Made by a program: the position numbers and the translations under genes. Shown here piece by piece: positions 16,027 through 23,790 of a DNA stretch of 64,000 nt; within the stretch, counting starts at the first letter, position 1; the number at the start of each line of letters is the position of its first letter. The notes beneath the pieces are model-generated. The model was not told the DNA's origin, searched no databases, and worked only from the letters and a program-made list of their open reading frames with translations. Origin of the DNA: Albitalea sp966211955 (lineage in GTDB: Bacteria; Pseudomonadota; Gammaproteobacteria; Burkholderiales; Burkholderiaceae_C); contig CBIHOF010000010.1 of NCBI GenBank assembly GCA_966211955.1, positions 62,001 through 126,000 of the forward strand, read 5' to 3'.

Positions 16027-16192
16027 GGCGCGGCTTGCCGCTTCGTTCTGGACGGCCGCAACGATGCAGCAAGCAGGCGCCGCACGCCTTGACGCGGCGC
16101 AAGGACCTGCCCGATGGCCAGCCGCAAGATGCGACCCACCTTGGCTGCCTGCGCGTCATGGCAGCGCGAAGCAAGTCGGATCAACCGTCGCG

Positions 16193-16206
16193 TTGATCCA
16201 GATCAA
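16193..16206. promoter_or_regulatory. FNR/DNR-type box, norB
   Basis: TTGATCCAGATCAA is a perfect match to TTGAT-N4-ATCAA. The centre is 45.5 bp from the NsrR palindrome downstream, so RNA polymerase positioned by this site would start transcription within the NsrR site. Confidence 0.88.
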
Positions 16207-16234
16207 GGCGCCGACAACCCCCCGTCCAGAGAAT

Positions 16235-16255
16235 TGATGCATTCGAAATGCATCT
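16235..16255. promoter_or_regulatory. NsrR operator, norB
   Basis: Inverted repeat GATGCATT-CGA-AATGCATC (core 16236-16254) with perfect 8-bp arms, the best NsrR match in the window. It lies 51 bases before the norB start, covering the expected transcription start. Confidence 0.9.
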
Positions 16256-16305
16256 TCAAGAACAGCGCAGATGTGGATCGAACAATTTCTACCAGGAGCA
16301 CATCC

Positions 16306-18579
16306 ATGAAATCCACCAGCAGGCTGTGGCGTTGGCTCGGCCTCATCTTCGTGCTGTCGTTCGGGGCCCTTGGGTACCTCGGGTGGCAGATCTACCTGAC
16401 GGTGCCACCGATCCCGAAGGCGGTGACCACCGCCGATGGCGAAGTCATCTTCACCGGTGAGCAGATCCAGTACGGCCAGCAGGCCTGGCTGTCTGCCGGC
16501 GGCCAGCAGCTGGGCACCGTCTGGGGCCACGGCAGCTACGTGGCGCCGGACTGGTCGGCCGACTGGCTGCACCGCGAGGCCGTGGCCTTGCAAGGCATCC
16601 GCTCGGCGCAGCAAAGCCAGGCCACGCCGACGATGACGGATGGCGACAAGGCGGCAGTGGTTGCGCGTGTTCGCGACGAGATGCGCCGCAACACGTATGT
16701 AGAATCCACCGGCGTCGTCAAGGTGAGCCGCGAGCGCGCCAAGGCGATTCGCGAGGTCGCCAGCCACTTCGACGGTCTCTTCGGCACCGAGCCGTCGCTC
16801 GCCAAGCTTCGCGACCAGTACGCCATGACCGATGGCGCGCTGCCCGAGAAGGCCGACCGCGAGGCGCTGACTGCCTTCTTCTTCTGGACGTCGTGGGCTG
16901 CGGCCACCGATCGGCCGGGCGAGAGCGGGCTGTCGTACACCAGCAACTGGCCGCACGAGCCGCTGGTGGGCAACACCATGTCGACGTCTGCCGCGATGTG
17001 GTCGATGGTCAGCATCATCCTGCTGCTCGCCGGCATCGCCGCGATGCTCTGGCTGCACAAGAGCGACGGCCATGAAGACGACGCGCAAGTGCCGAAGGCC
17101 GACCCGCTGCTGGGCGCCCGCGCCACGCCGTCGATGAAGGCGACGCGCAAGTACTTCTTCGTGGTCATCGGCCTGATGCTGCTGCAGATCGGCATGGGGG
17201 CCATCACGGCGCACTATGCCGTCGAAGGCCAGTCGTTCTTCGGCCTGCCGCTTGCGCAGATCCTGCCGTACACCATCAGCCGCACCATCCACACGCAGAT
17301 CGGCGTGTTCTGGATTGCGACCGCCTGGCTCGCGACCGGCCTGTACGTGGCGCCGCTCCTGTCGGGCAAGGAGCCGAAGTTCCAGAAGCTCGGCGTGGAC
17401 GCGCTCTTCTATGCGCTGCTCGTCGTGGTGCTGGGCTCGACCATCACCGGCTGGCTGGGCACGCTGCAGCACCGTGGCGTCGACTTCAGCTTCTGGATCG
17501 GCAACCAGGGCCTCGAGTTCACGAGCATGGGCCGCGTGTGGCAGATCCTGCTGTTCATCGGCCTGCTGTTCTGGGTCTTCCTGCTGGGCCGTGCCCTGTG
17601 GCCGGCGCTGAAGCGGGCATCGGAGACGCGTGGCCTCATCGCCATGGTGTTCCTGTCGGCCACCTGCATCGGCGGCTTCTACGCCACCTCGCTCACCTGG
17701 GGCCAGCACACCCACTACTCGATGATCGAGTACTGGCGCTGGTGGCTGGTGCACCTGTGGGTCGAAGGCTTCTTCGAAGTGTTCGCAACGGCAGTGGTGG
17801 CCCTGATCTTCACGAACCTGGGCCTGGTCAAGGCGGCGTCGGCCAACCGCGCCATCATTGCCGAGACCATCGTCTTCCTGTTCGGCGGCATCCTCGGCAC
17901 GCTGCACCACCTGTACTGGACGGGCACGCCCACCTCGGTGATCGCGGTCGGCTCGGTGTTCTCGGCGCTCGAAGTGGTCCCGCTCACGCTCATCGGCATG
18001 GAAGCTCTGCAGACCTACCGCCGCGCGAAGAACGTGGCGTGGCTGGGTGCCTACAAGTGGGTGATCATGTCGTTCGTCGCGGTCGGCTTCTGGAACACGG
18101 TCGGTGCGGGCCTGCTCGGCTTTGCCATCAACCCGCCGGCGTCGCTGTACTACGTGCAGGGCCTGAACATGACGGCAGCCCACGGGCACGCGGCACTGTT
18201 CGGTGTCTACGGCATGCTGGGCATCGGCCTGATGCTGTTCTGCCTGCGCGGCCTGTATGCGCGCGGTCTTCACGCGGACAAGTTCCTCAAGCCCGCGTTC
18301 TGGAGCCTGAACATCGGCCTCGCGATGATGGTCTTCCTGTCGCTGTTGCCAGCGGGCATCTACCAGGCCTGGGCCAGCATCACGAAGGGCCTGTGGTTCG
18401 CCCGGTCGCCCGAGATCATCCACTCGCCGGTGATGGAAACGCTGGTGTGGCTGCGGGTTCCGGGCGACATCGTGTTCGCAGCAGGCAGCGTGCTGCTGGC
18501 GGTGTATGCCTTGCGTCTGCTCAAGCCCAAGGCTTCTTCGGGGGTGCCGGTGGGTGCGGTCGCCGCCACCGGTCGTTGA
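16306..18579 (+). CDS. norB: Quinol-dependent nitric oxide reductase (qNOR)
   Basis: A 757-residue integral membrane enzyme that reduces 2 NO to N2O using quinol. The length, and the N-terminal extension of about 220 residues with its own membrane helix and periplasmic domain, distinguish qNOR (NorZ) from the cytochrome-c-dependent NorB; no norC gene is nearby. The catalytic domain has the usual His ligands, for example in SRTIHTQIGVFW, WVEGFFEVFATA, TLHHLYW and AAHGHAALFGVYG. GGAG lies upstream of the ATG. Controlled by the FNR box and NsrR palindrome just upstream, and followed by an intrinsic terminator before nsrR. Confidence 0.96.
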   Translation: MKSTSRLWRWLGLIFVLSFGALGYLGWQIYLTVPPIPKAVTTADGEVIFTGEQIQYGQQAWLSAGGQQLGTVWGHGSYVAPDWSADWLHREAVALQGIRSAQQSQATPTMTDGDKAAVVARVRDEMRRNTYVESTGVVKVSRERAKAIREVASHFDGLFGTEPSLAKLRDQYAMTDGALPEKADREALTAFFFWTSWAAATDRPGESGLSYTSNWPHEPLVGNTMSTSAAMWSMVSIILLLAGIAAMLWLHKSDGHEDDAQVPKADPLLGARATPSMKATRKYFFVVIGLMLLQIGMGAITAHYAVEGQSFFGLPLAQILPYTISRTIHTQIGVFWIATAWLATGLYVAPLLSGKEPKFQKLGVDALFYALLVVVLGSTITGWLGTLQHRGVDFSFWIGNQGLEFTSMGRVWQILLFIGLLFWVFLLGRALWPALKRASETRGLIAMVFLSATCIGGFYATSLTWGQHTHYSMIEYWRWWLVHLWVEGFFEVFATAVVALIFTNLGLVKAASANRAIIAETIVFLFGGILGTLHHLYWTGTPTSVIAVGSVFSALEVVPLTLIGMEALQTYRRAKNVAWLGAYKWVIMSFVAVGFWNTVGAGLLGFAINPPASLYYVQGLNMTAAHGHAALFGVYGMLGIGLMLFCLRGLYARGLHADKFLKPAFWSLNIGLAMMVFLSLLPAGIYQAWASITKGLWFARSPEIIHSPVMETLVWLRVPGDIVFAAGSVLLAVYALRLLKPKASSGVPVGAVAATGR

Positions 18580-18592
18580 GGTGACGAACACG

Positions 18593-18618
18593 GGGAGGGC
18601 GCCTGCCCTCCCTTTTTT
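18593..18618 (+). terminator. Intrinsic terminator after norB
   Basis: Hairpin with an 8-bp stem GGGAGGGC/GCCCTCCC, 4-base loop and six T residues immediately after. It ends 16 bases before the nsrR start, so nsrR probably relies on read-through or a promoter overlapping this region. Confidence 0.85.
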
Positions 18619-18634
18619 CATTCGCAGGAACACC

Positions 18635-19075
18635 ATGAAACTCACCAGCTTCACCGACTACAGCCTGCGCGTGCTGATTTACCTCGCGGCGGACCCTTCG
18701 CGGCGCGCGACCATCTCGGAGATCGCGCAGGCTTTCAATGTCTCGGAGAACCACCTGACGAAGGTCGTGCACCTGCTCGGCAGGCAAGGCTGGATCGATA
18801 CCGTGCGTGGCAAGGGCGGCGGCATTCTGCTGGCCATGCCACCGGAGGACATCCGCATCGGCAAGGTCATTCGCGATGCCGAGGGCATTGACATGCCGGC
18901 CGAGTGCTTTGGCGAGGATGGTGGCCGCTGCGTCATCACGCGGTGCTGCCGGCTCAAGGGCGTGCTGGCCGAAGCGGTGGACGCCTTCTATGCCGTGCTC
19001 GACCAATACACGCTTGCCGACATCACGGTCAACAGCCACGTGCTGCGCAAGGTGCTCATGCTTCAACCGGTTTGA
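18635..19075 (+). CDS. nsrR: NO-sensing repressor NsrR (Rrf2 family)
   Basis: A 146-residue Rrf2-family regulator. The N-terminus MKLTSFTDYSLRVLIYLA and the winged helix-turn-helix (ISEIAQAFNVSENHLTKVVHLLG) match NsrR closely. Cysteines at 91, 99, 104 and 105 (CFGEDGGRC...RCC) supply the ligands for the NO-sensitive Fe-S cluster. The apo- or nitrosylated form loses DNA binding. Three strong NsrR palindromes lie in this window, upstream of DUF2249-nnrS, nirK and norB; none is evident upstream of nsrR itself. An Fe-S assembly-type gene follows 6 bases downstream. Confidence 0.95.
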   Translation: MKLTSFTDYSLRVLIYLAADPSRRATISEIAQAFNVSENHLTKVVHLLGRQGWIDTVRGKGGGILLAMPPEDIRIGKVIRDAEGIDMPAECFGEDGGRCVITRCCRLKGVLAEAVDAFYAVLDQYTLADITVNSHVLRKVLMLQPV

Positions 19076-19081
19076 CCTGCC

Positions 19082-19435
19082 ATGGACGACGAATCGATTC
19101 CTGGTCGTGCCAGCCCCTACGTCTACAAGGGCCCCGCGGCCCTGCAGGCGCCCATCGAGGCAGCCTTGCGGCGCGTGATCGACCCTGAACTTGCCTTGAC
19201 CATCGTCGATGTCGGTCTGGTCTATGGCGTGGCGGTGGAAGGTGATGAAGTGCATGTGTCCATGACCATGACCTCCGCCGCATGCCCGGTCACGGACGTG
19301 ATCCTCGCCGATGTCGACACCGAGCTGGACGCCGTGCTTCCCGCGGACCTTCGCATTGCCGTCGAGCTGGTGTGGGAGCCGCCGTGGACGTCCGAGCGGC
19401 TGAGCGCGCGGGCCAAGGTGTTCATGGGTTGGTGA
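19082..19435 (+). CDS. DUF59/MIP18-type Fe-S assembly factor
   Basis: A 117-residue protein of the MIP18/SufT/PaaD (DUF59) family. The core LRRVIDPELALTIVDVGLVYGV and the conserved Cys in MTSAACPVTDVI are present. Such proteins take part in maturation of Fe-S clusters or in di-metal site assembly. It starts 6 bases after nsrR, so a role in supplying or repairing the NsrR cluster or nitrosylated Fe-S proteins is a reasonable inference. Its stop overlaps the next gene's GTG. Confidence 0.88.
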   Translation: MDDESIPGRASPYVYKGPAALQAPIEAALRRVIDPELALTIVDVGLVYGVAVEGDEVHVSMTMTSAACPVTDVILADVDTELDAVLPADLRIAVELVWEPPWTSERLSARAKVFMGW

Positions 19436-20601
19436 CGGCCGTGCGGCAACCCATGCGCCATCGGTCCGAACTCACGACGCCGCCGCGGGTGATCGCCTTG
19501 CGCGTGCTGTCGCTGCTGGGCGTGGCCATGTTGCTCGTGACCGGCGTCATCGGCGGGCTCTTGCGCGCGGGTGTGGGTGTGCCGCTTCCGGCCGACAGTG
19601 CGTGGCCGGGACAGGCCGTGCTCGCGCATGCCTTCCTCATGATCTGCGGCTTCATGGGCACGGTCATCGCCATCGAGCGTGCGGTGGCCGTGAAGCGGCG
19701 CCTTGCGTTCGTCGCGCCGGCGCTGTCAGCGTGCGCCGGGTTTGTGATGCTGGCAGGTGGCGGCACGACGCTCGCCGCATGGCTTGCCGTGGCGGCCTCG
19801 GTCGCGTTCGTCCTCGTCAACGTCGTGGTGGTCGACAAGCAGCTTGCTGCGCACACGGTGTTGCTGTTGATCGGCGCAGTCGCCTGGCTGGTCGGCAATG
19901 TCCTGCTCGCCCTGGGGAGTCCGCAGGCGTCGGTGATGGCGATCCCGTGGTGGTTCTCCTTCCTCGTGCTGACCATCGCCGCCGAGCGCCTGGAGATGAC
20001 GCGGCTGATGCGTCGCCGTGCGGGCGCCGCATCAACGCTCCATGCCACGCTGGCGGCCATGCTGCTGGGTGCCGCTGCATTCGCGCTGTCGCCGGTGTGG
20101 GGCGGCATCGTCTACGGCGCGTCGCTCGTGGCGTTGTGCGCGTGGCTCGTCACTTTCGACATCGCGCGCCGCACCGTGAGTGCGCATGGCTTGAGCCGCT
20201 ACATGGCCGTGTGCCTGTTGACGGGTTACGCGTGGCTCGGCATCGCGGGCCTGGCGTGGGTGGGCAACTCGTTCGGGTGGCCGGTGCGCGACGTGGCGCT
20301 GCATGCGCTGGGCCTGGGCTTCGTCTTCTCGATGATGCTCGGCCATGCGCCGGTCATCTTGCCGGCGCTCGCGCGCGTGAAGATCGAGTTCGGCTGGTTC
20401 TTCTACATCCCGCTGGTGGTGCTGCACGGGTCGCTGGCGGTGCGCCTGGGGCTCGGCCCGCTGGACTTCGCCATGCTGGGCAGCGGCGCCAAGGGCAATG
20501 CCATCGCGATTGCGCTGTTCGCGGCGACCATGGCAGCTTCCGCGATCATCTGGCGCTTGAAGCATTCCTCCAGGAGCCGACACCGGGCCGCAACAGGCTA
20601 G
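19432..20601 (+). CDS. Polytopic membrane protein, NnrS-like in outline
   Basis: About 389 residues with some 11-12 hydrophobic segments and conserved-looking histidines (LAHAFLMICGFMGTVIAIERAV; LHALGLGFVFSMMLGHAPVI). Families of this shape occur beside nirK and norB in denitrifiers and may bind haem, but no function is established that I can name. The GTG at 19432 overlaps the upstream stop (GTGA) and is preferred; an ATG at 19453 is an alternative. It ends the plus-strand unit and overlaps by 4 bases the stop of the convergent cytochrome c gene. Confidence 0.75.
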   Translation: MTAVRQPMRHRSELTTPPRVIALRVLSLLGVAMLLVTGVIGGLLRAGVGVPLPADSAWPGQAVLAHAFLMICGFMGTVIAIERAVAVKRRLAFVAPALSACAGFVMLAGGGTTLAAWLAVAASVAFVLVNVVVVDKQLAAHTVLLLIGAVAWLVGNVLLALGSPQASVMAIPWWFSFLVLTIAAERLEMTRLMRRRAGAASTLHATLAAMLLGAAAFALSPVWGGIVYGASLVALCAWLVTFDIARRTVSAHGLSRYMAVCLLTGYAWLGIAGLAWVGNSFGWPVRDVALHALGLGFVFSMMLGHAPVILPALARVKIEFGWFFYIPLVVLHGSLAVRLGLGPLDFAMLGSGAKGNAIAIALFAATMAASAIIWRLKHSSRSRHRAATG

Positions 20602-21413
20602 CGCTCGCCGCCGGCGCTTGCCTTGCTCGCGTAGAAGCTGGTGACCTCGTCGATCTCCGCGTCCGTCATCGAACGGACGACGTTGCGCATCTGCGCCTCG
20701 GAGTCATTGCGCCGGGTGCCCGCCCGGAACGCCTGCAGCTGCGCCACCAGATAGCGCTTGGGCATGCCCTCGATCCACGGCGCGCCCAGCTTCTGGTCCA
20801 CGCCACCATGGCAGGAAATGCATGGCGCGATGTTGCGCAAAGGCGCGCCCACGCGGACCAGCGGAGGCAAGGTTTCGTCGTAGGTGGTCGGCGCCGTGCG
20901 GGCCTTCGGCAGGTAGGCGTAGTAGGCCGCCAGGTCGCTCATGTCGCGCTCGGACAGCTTCTGCGCCAGCGCCACCATGATCGGGCTGCCGCGCCGCATC
21001 GCCTTGTAGTCGCGGAGCTGCTTGATGACCACCTCCGGGTACTGGCCCGAGAGATTCGGCGCATCAGTGCCGCTCATGCCTTGCGCGCCATGGCACATGG
21101 TGCAGTTCAAGGCCAGCGTTGCGCCGCGCCCGACGGCATCGCTGCCGCCACTGCGCGCCATGCTGCGTTCGAGCACCACGCTCGTCGCCAGGGGCTCGCT
21201 CTTCGCCACCGGGGTAGACCCGCTAGCCCAGCTCGAAGGCACGCCAGCCGCGCGGCAGATGCTCGCCCACAGGCCTTGCGCCGAGAAATCGCCATGCACC
21301 GACGGCAGCACCACGAAGCCCACCAGCATCGACAGCACGGTCAGCACGACCAGCGAAACCACGCTCCAGCGGAACCAGAGGTTGCTCCACGACACCACGC
21401 GGTCCTCGCGCAT
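20598..21413 (-). CDS. Membrane-anchored dihaem cytochrome c (c4-like)
   Basis: A 271-residue protein with an N-terminal membrane anchor (WFRWSVVSLVVLTVLSMLVGFVV) and two class I cytochrome c domains with haem motifs CTMCH and CISCH, each followed by a later Met (PIMVALAQKL; the second about 70 residues on). It resembles cytochrome c4, which feeds oxidases. Its ATG overlaps the stop of the oxidase subunit I gene (TGATG). Last gene of the ba3 oxidase cluster, so it probably serves as electron donor or as a bound cytochrome subunit. Confidence 0.88.
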   Translation of the reverse strand: MREDRVVSWSNLWFRWSVVSLVVLTVLSMLVGFVVLPSVHGDFSAQGLWASICRAAGVPSSWASGSTPVAKSEPLATSVVLERSMARSGGSDAVGRGATLALNCTMCHGAQGMSGTDAPNLSGQYPEVVIKQLRDYKAMRRGSPIMVALAQKLSERDMSDLAAYYAYLPKARTAPTTYDETLPPLVRVGAPLRNIAPCISCHGGVDQKLGAPWIEGMPKRYLVAQLQAFRAGTRRNDSEAQMRNVVRSMTDAEIDEVTSFYASKASAGGER

Positions 21414-23035
21414 CACCGGCTCCCGATCGGAATGACGGGCACGTACGCCTCTTTCAGCGAGGCGAGCTGGACGATCGGGTAGCCGTAGTTGACGACGGTG
21501 AGCCCGATCATCATCGCGACCCACAGGCCCAGGCCGTTCAAGGCCACGGGCGTGTGCGACGTGGCGTGGGCGGCCCGGCTGAAGGTGAAAGGCTCGACCG
21601 GCGCATTGCCTCGCCTGCGGGCCGTCGCAAGGATGTAGACCAGCAAGATGCCGGACGCGAGCAGCACGAACCCGCCGATGGCGGACATCGTGACCGTCCA
21701 CGCCTGCGACTGAAGGTCAGGGTGCGTGTAGTCGTAGTAGGCCATGCGCCGTGGCGCGCCGAGCAGGCCGACGAGGTGCCACGGCATGGTCAGCACCATC
21801 ATGCCGACGAACCACAGCCAGACCTGCGCCTTGATGAGGCGCGGCGACAGCGGCGAGCAACCGGTCAGCTGCGGCCACAGCTCGTAGGCCAGCATGAAGT
21901 ACATCAACACGATGGCACCGGCGAAGATGAGGTGGAAGTGCCCGGTGACCCACTGCGTGTTGTGGATGGTCTCGTTGAGCTGGTAGCTCATGTTGATGAT
22001 GCCGCCCGCACCGCCAAAACCCAGCATCACGAACGAGAAGGTCACGGCCAGCATCATCGGGTTGCCCCAGGGCAGGGCCTTGACCCAGCCGAACAGCCCC
22101 GTGCCGCCGCGCAGCTTTGCGGCGATCTCCACCGATGCAACGATGGTGAACACCGTGAGCAGCGTGGGCACCGACACCATGGCCGTCATCGCCGCATGGA
22201 CGAACTTGAAGCCCGCGCCCACCTGCGGGTCGGCGAAGAGGTGGTGGATGCCGATGGGCATCGAGAAGACGAGGAACAGCGCGAAGGCCACGCGGCCCAT
22301 GGTGTCGCTGTACAGGCGCCCGCCGATGGCGCGCGGCACGATCGTGTAGAAGACGATGTAGGCCGGCATCAGCCAGAAGTAGACGATGGCGTGCAACGTC
22401 CATGAGAAGAGCACGCGAGCCAGGCCCGCGTTGATCGTGTCCGTGAGGCCGAGCGAGGCCGGCAGGATGAGCACCAGCACCTCGGACGCCGCGCCGACCG
22501 AGGTCCACGCCCACAGATAAGCGCCGGCCACGTTGCCGAACATCGCAAGCGGCACCGAGGCGCCGGGGTTTTCCTTCTTCCATGCGCGCAGGTTGATGGA
22601 CATGAGCGCCACCCACACCCACGACCCGACCACCACGAGCACCACCCCGAAGTAGTAGAAGGAGCTCGCGATCATCGGTGGGTAGAAGGTGTAGAGCACC
22701 GACGCACGGCCCGCGCCCATGGTCACCGCGGCCATCGCCGTGCCCGCCACCACCAGCCAGAAACCGCCCCAGGCCCAGCGAACACCGATGAGCGGCTTCT
22801 TCAAGGCGAGTTCGCAAATCGCGTAGCCGAAGCCCATGGCCACGAGCGTCGGCAGCACATACGCCATCACCGTGCCGTGCGCCGTGACGGAGCGGTAGTA
22901 GTGCTCGGGGTTGTTGACCCAGGCCGACAGCGGGCTGCGCACGTACATCTGCCAGGCACCCAGCACGAGCGCGCCGAGGAAGGCGATGAAGGCCACCCAC
23001 AGGTGGGCGAGGACGAGCCGCTTAGCCTGGAACAC
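21413..23035 (-). CDS. ba3-type haem-copper oxidase subunit I
   Basis: A 540-residue, 13-helix catalytic subunit of B-family terminal oxidases, which reduce O2 to water and pump protons. Ligands seen: His53 (AHGTVMAY) and His368 for the low-spin haem, His366 (VTGHFHLIF) for the high-spin haem, and His215, His264 and His265 for CuB. Tyr219 keeps the His-x3-Tyr spacing of the cross-linked His-Tyr pair. The motif around it is LHAIVYFW rather than the usual GHP.VYFW. The start appears to be a GTG at 23035, overlapping the subunit II gene by 14 bases. Confidence 0.92.
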   Translation of the reverse strand: MFQAKRLVLAHLWVAFIAFLGALVLGAWQMYVRSPLSAWVNNPEHYYRSVTAHGTVMAYVLPTLVAMGFGYAICELALKKPLIGVRWAWGGFWLVVAGTAMAAVTMGAGRASVLYTFYPPMIASSFYYFGVVLVVVGSWVWVALMSINLRAWKKENPGASVPLAMFGNVAGAYLWAWTSVGAASEVLVLILPASLGLTDTINAGLARVLFSWTLHAIVYFWLMPAYIVFYTIVPRAIGGRLYSDTMGRVAFALFLVFSMPIGIHHLFADPQVGAGFKFVHAAMTAMVSVPTLLTVFTIVASVEIAAKLRGGTGLFGWVKALPWGNPMMLAVTFSFVMLGFGGAGGIINMSYQLNETIHNTQWVTGHFHLIFAGAIVLMYFMLAYELWPQLTGCSPLSPRLIKAQVWLWFVGMMVLTMPWHLVGLLGAPRRMAYYDYTHPDLQSQAWTVTMSAIGGFVLLASGILLVYILATARRRGNAPVEPFTFSRAAHATSHTPVALNGLGLWVAMMIGLTVVNYGYPIVQLASLKEAYVPVIPIGSR

Positions 23036-23603
23036 AGCTGAGCCTTTCTCCGCCGCGTGCCTTCGCGACGAACTCTGCCGCCGGCAGCACCTGCACGCGC
23101 GCCCACATGGCCTCGTGGCCGGTGCCGCAGTATTCGTGGCAGGGCATCAGCTGCTCGCCGGGGTGCGCGAAGGTGGTCGTGAACGTCGCCACGAAGCCGG
23201 GGACGAGCATGGTGTTGACGTTGGTGCGCCCGATGATGAAGCCGTGGATGGCATCGGTGGCCGTGCCGCGGAAGGTCACGGGCATGTCGGCCGGAACGAC
23301 GATGCACTGCGGCACGAACGAGTACTGCTGGGCGATGAGGCGCACGGTGACACGGCCGTCCGCGCCCATCGTCGTGCCCAGGTTGTTCTCCATGAATTCG
23401 CCCTGGATGTGCAGGGTCTTCACATCGACCGTCTCGACGCGGGAAGGCGGCATGGACGCCCACTGCAGCCCGGTCACGACCATCATCAGCACGAGCACGG
23501 CGATGATGGCCATCACGATCCAGGCCCAGCGCCGCTCGGCCGCGACGGCCACGGCCTCGGATGCATGGGTGTCGGGCGAAACGGGCGGCAGCGTCGCGCT
23601 CAC
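23022..23603 (-). CDS. ba3-type oxidase subunit II with CuA site
   Basis: A 193-residue subunit with one N-terminal membrane helix (about 26-47) and a periplasmic cupredoxin domain. The binuclear CuA centre is complete: His120, Cys155, Cys159, His163 and Met166 in PCHEYCGTGHEAMW. It therefore accepts electrons from cytochrome c, not quinol. The GTG start at 23603 overlaps the stop of the small subunit gene (GTGA). Confidence 0.94.
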   Translation of the reverse strand: MSATLPPVSPDTHASEAVAVAAERRWAWIVMAIIAVLVLMMVVTGLQWASMPPSRVETVDVKTLHIQGEFMENNLGTTMGADGRVTVRLIAQQYSFVPQCIVVPADMPVTFRGTATDAIHGFIIGRTNVNTMLVPGFVATFTTTFAHPGEQLMPCHEYCGTGHEAMWARVQVLPAAEFVAKARGGERLSCVPG

Positions 23604-23773
23604 TGCACGACTCCACGTGGCAGGTACACCACGAAGTAGAAGATGAAGTAGATGGCCACGACGATCGCCGTCGCGACGCCCGCGACCGCGAAAGCGCCGG
23701 CCGGGCCACGCCGCACGATCTCGTCGACCTCGCGGTCTTCGGCGTCTTGCGTTGTGGTTGGAAGCTCAGCCAT
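23600..23773 (-). CDS. Small subunit (IIa-like) of ba3 oxidase
   Basis: A 57-residue peptide starting MAELPTTTQ, with a single hydrophobic helix near the C-terminus (GAFAVAGVATAIVVAIYFIF). Position directly before subunit II and the single helix fit the small CbaD/IIa subunit of ba3 oxidases. GAGGAAG lies upstream of the chosen ATG. Confidence 0.75.
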   Translation of the reverse strand: MAELPTTTQDAEDREVDEIVRRGPAGAFAVAGVATAIVVAIYFIFYFVVYLPRGVVQ

Positions 23774-23790
23774 GGGTCTTCCTCGTTTCT

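Noticed and set aside
16156..18654. 832-codon minus-strand reading frame opposite norB
   Set aside because: Antisense to a clearly recognised NO reductase gene; high-GC genes leave the opposite frames open. Its composition (Arg/His/Gln-rich) is not protein-like.
21413..23035. NO reductase derived from a haem-copper oxidase
   Set aside because: The His-x3-Tyr pair and a full CuA site in subunit II are kept, which favours an oxygen-reducing cytochrome c oxidase; the altered flanking motif is noted instead.
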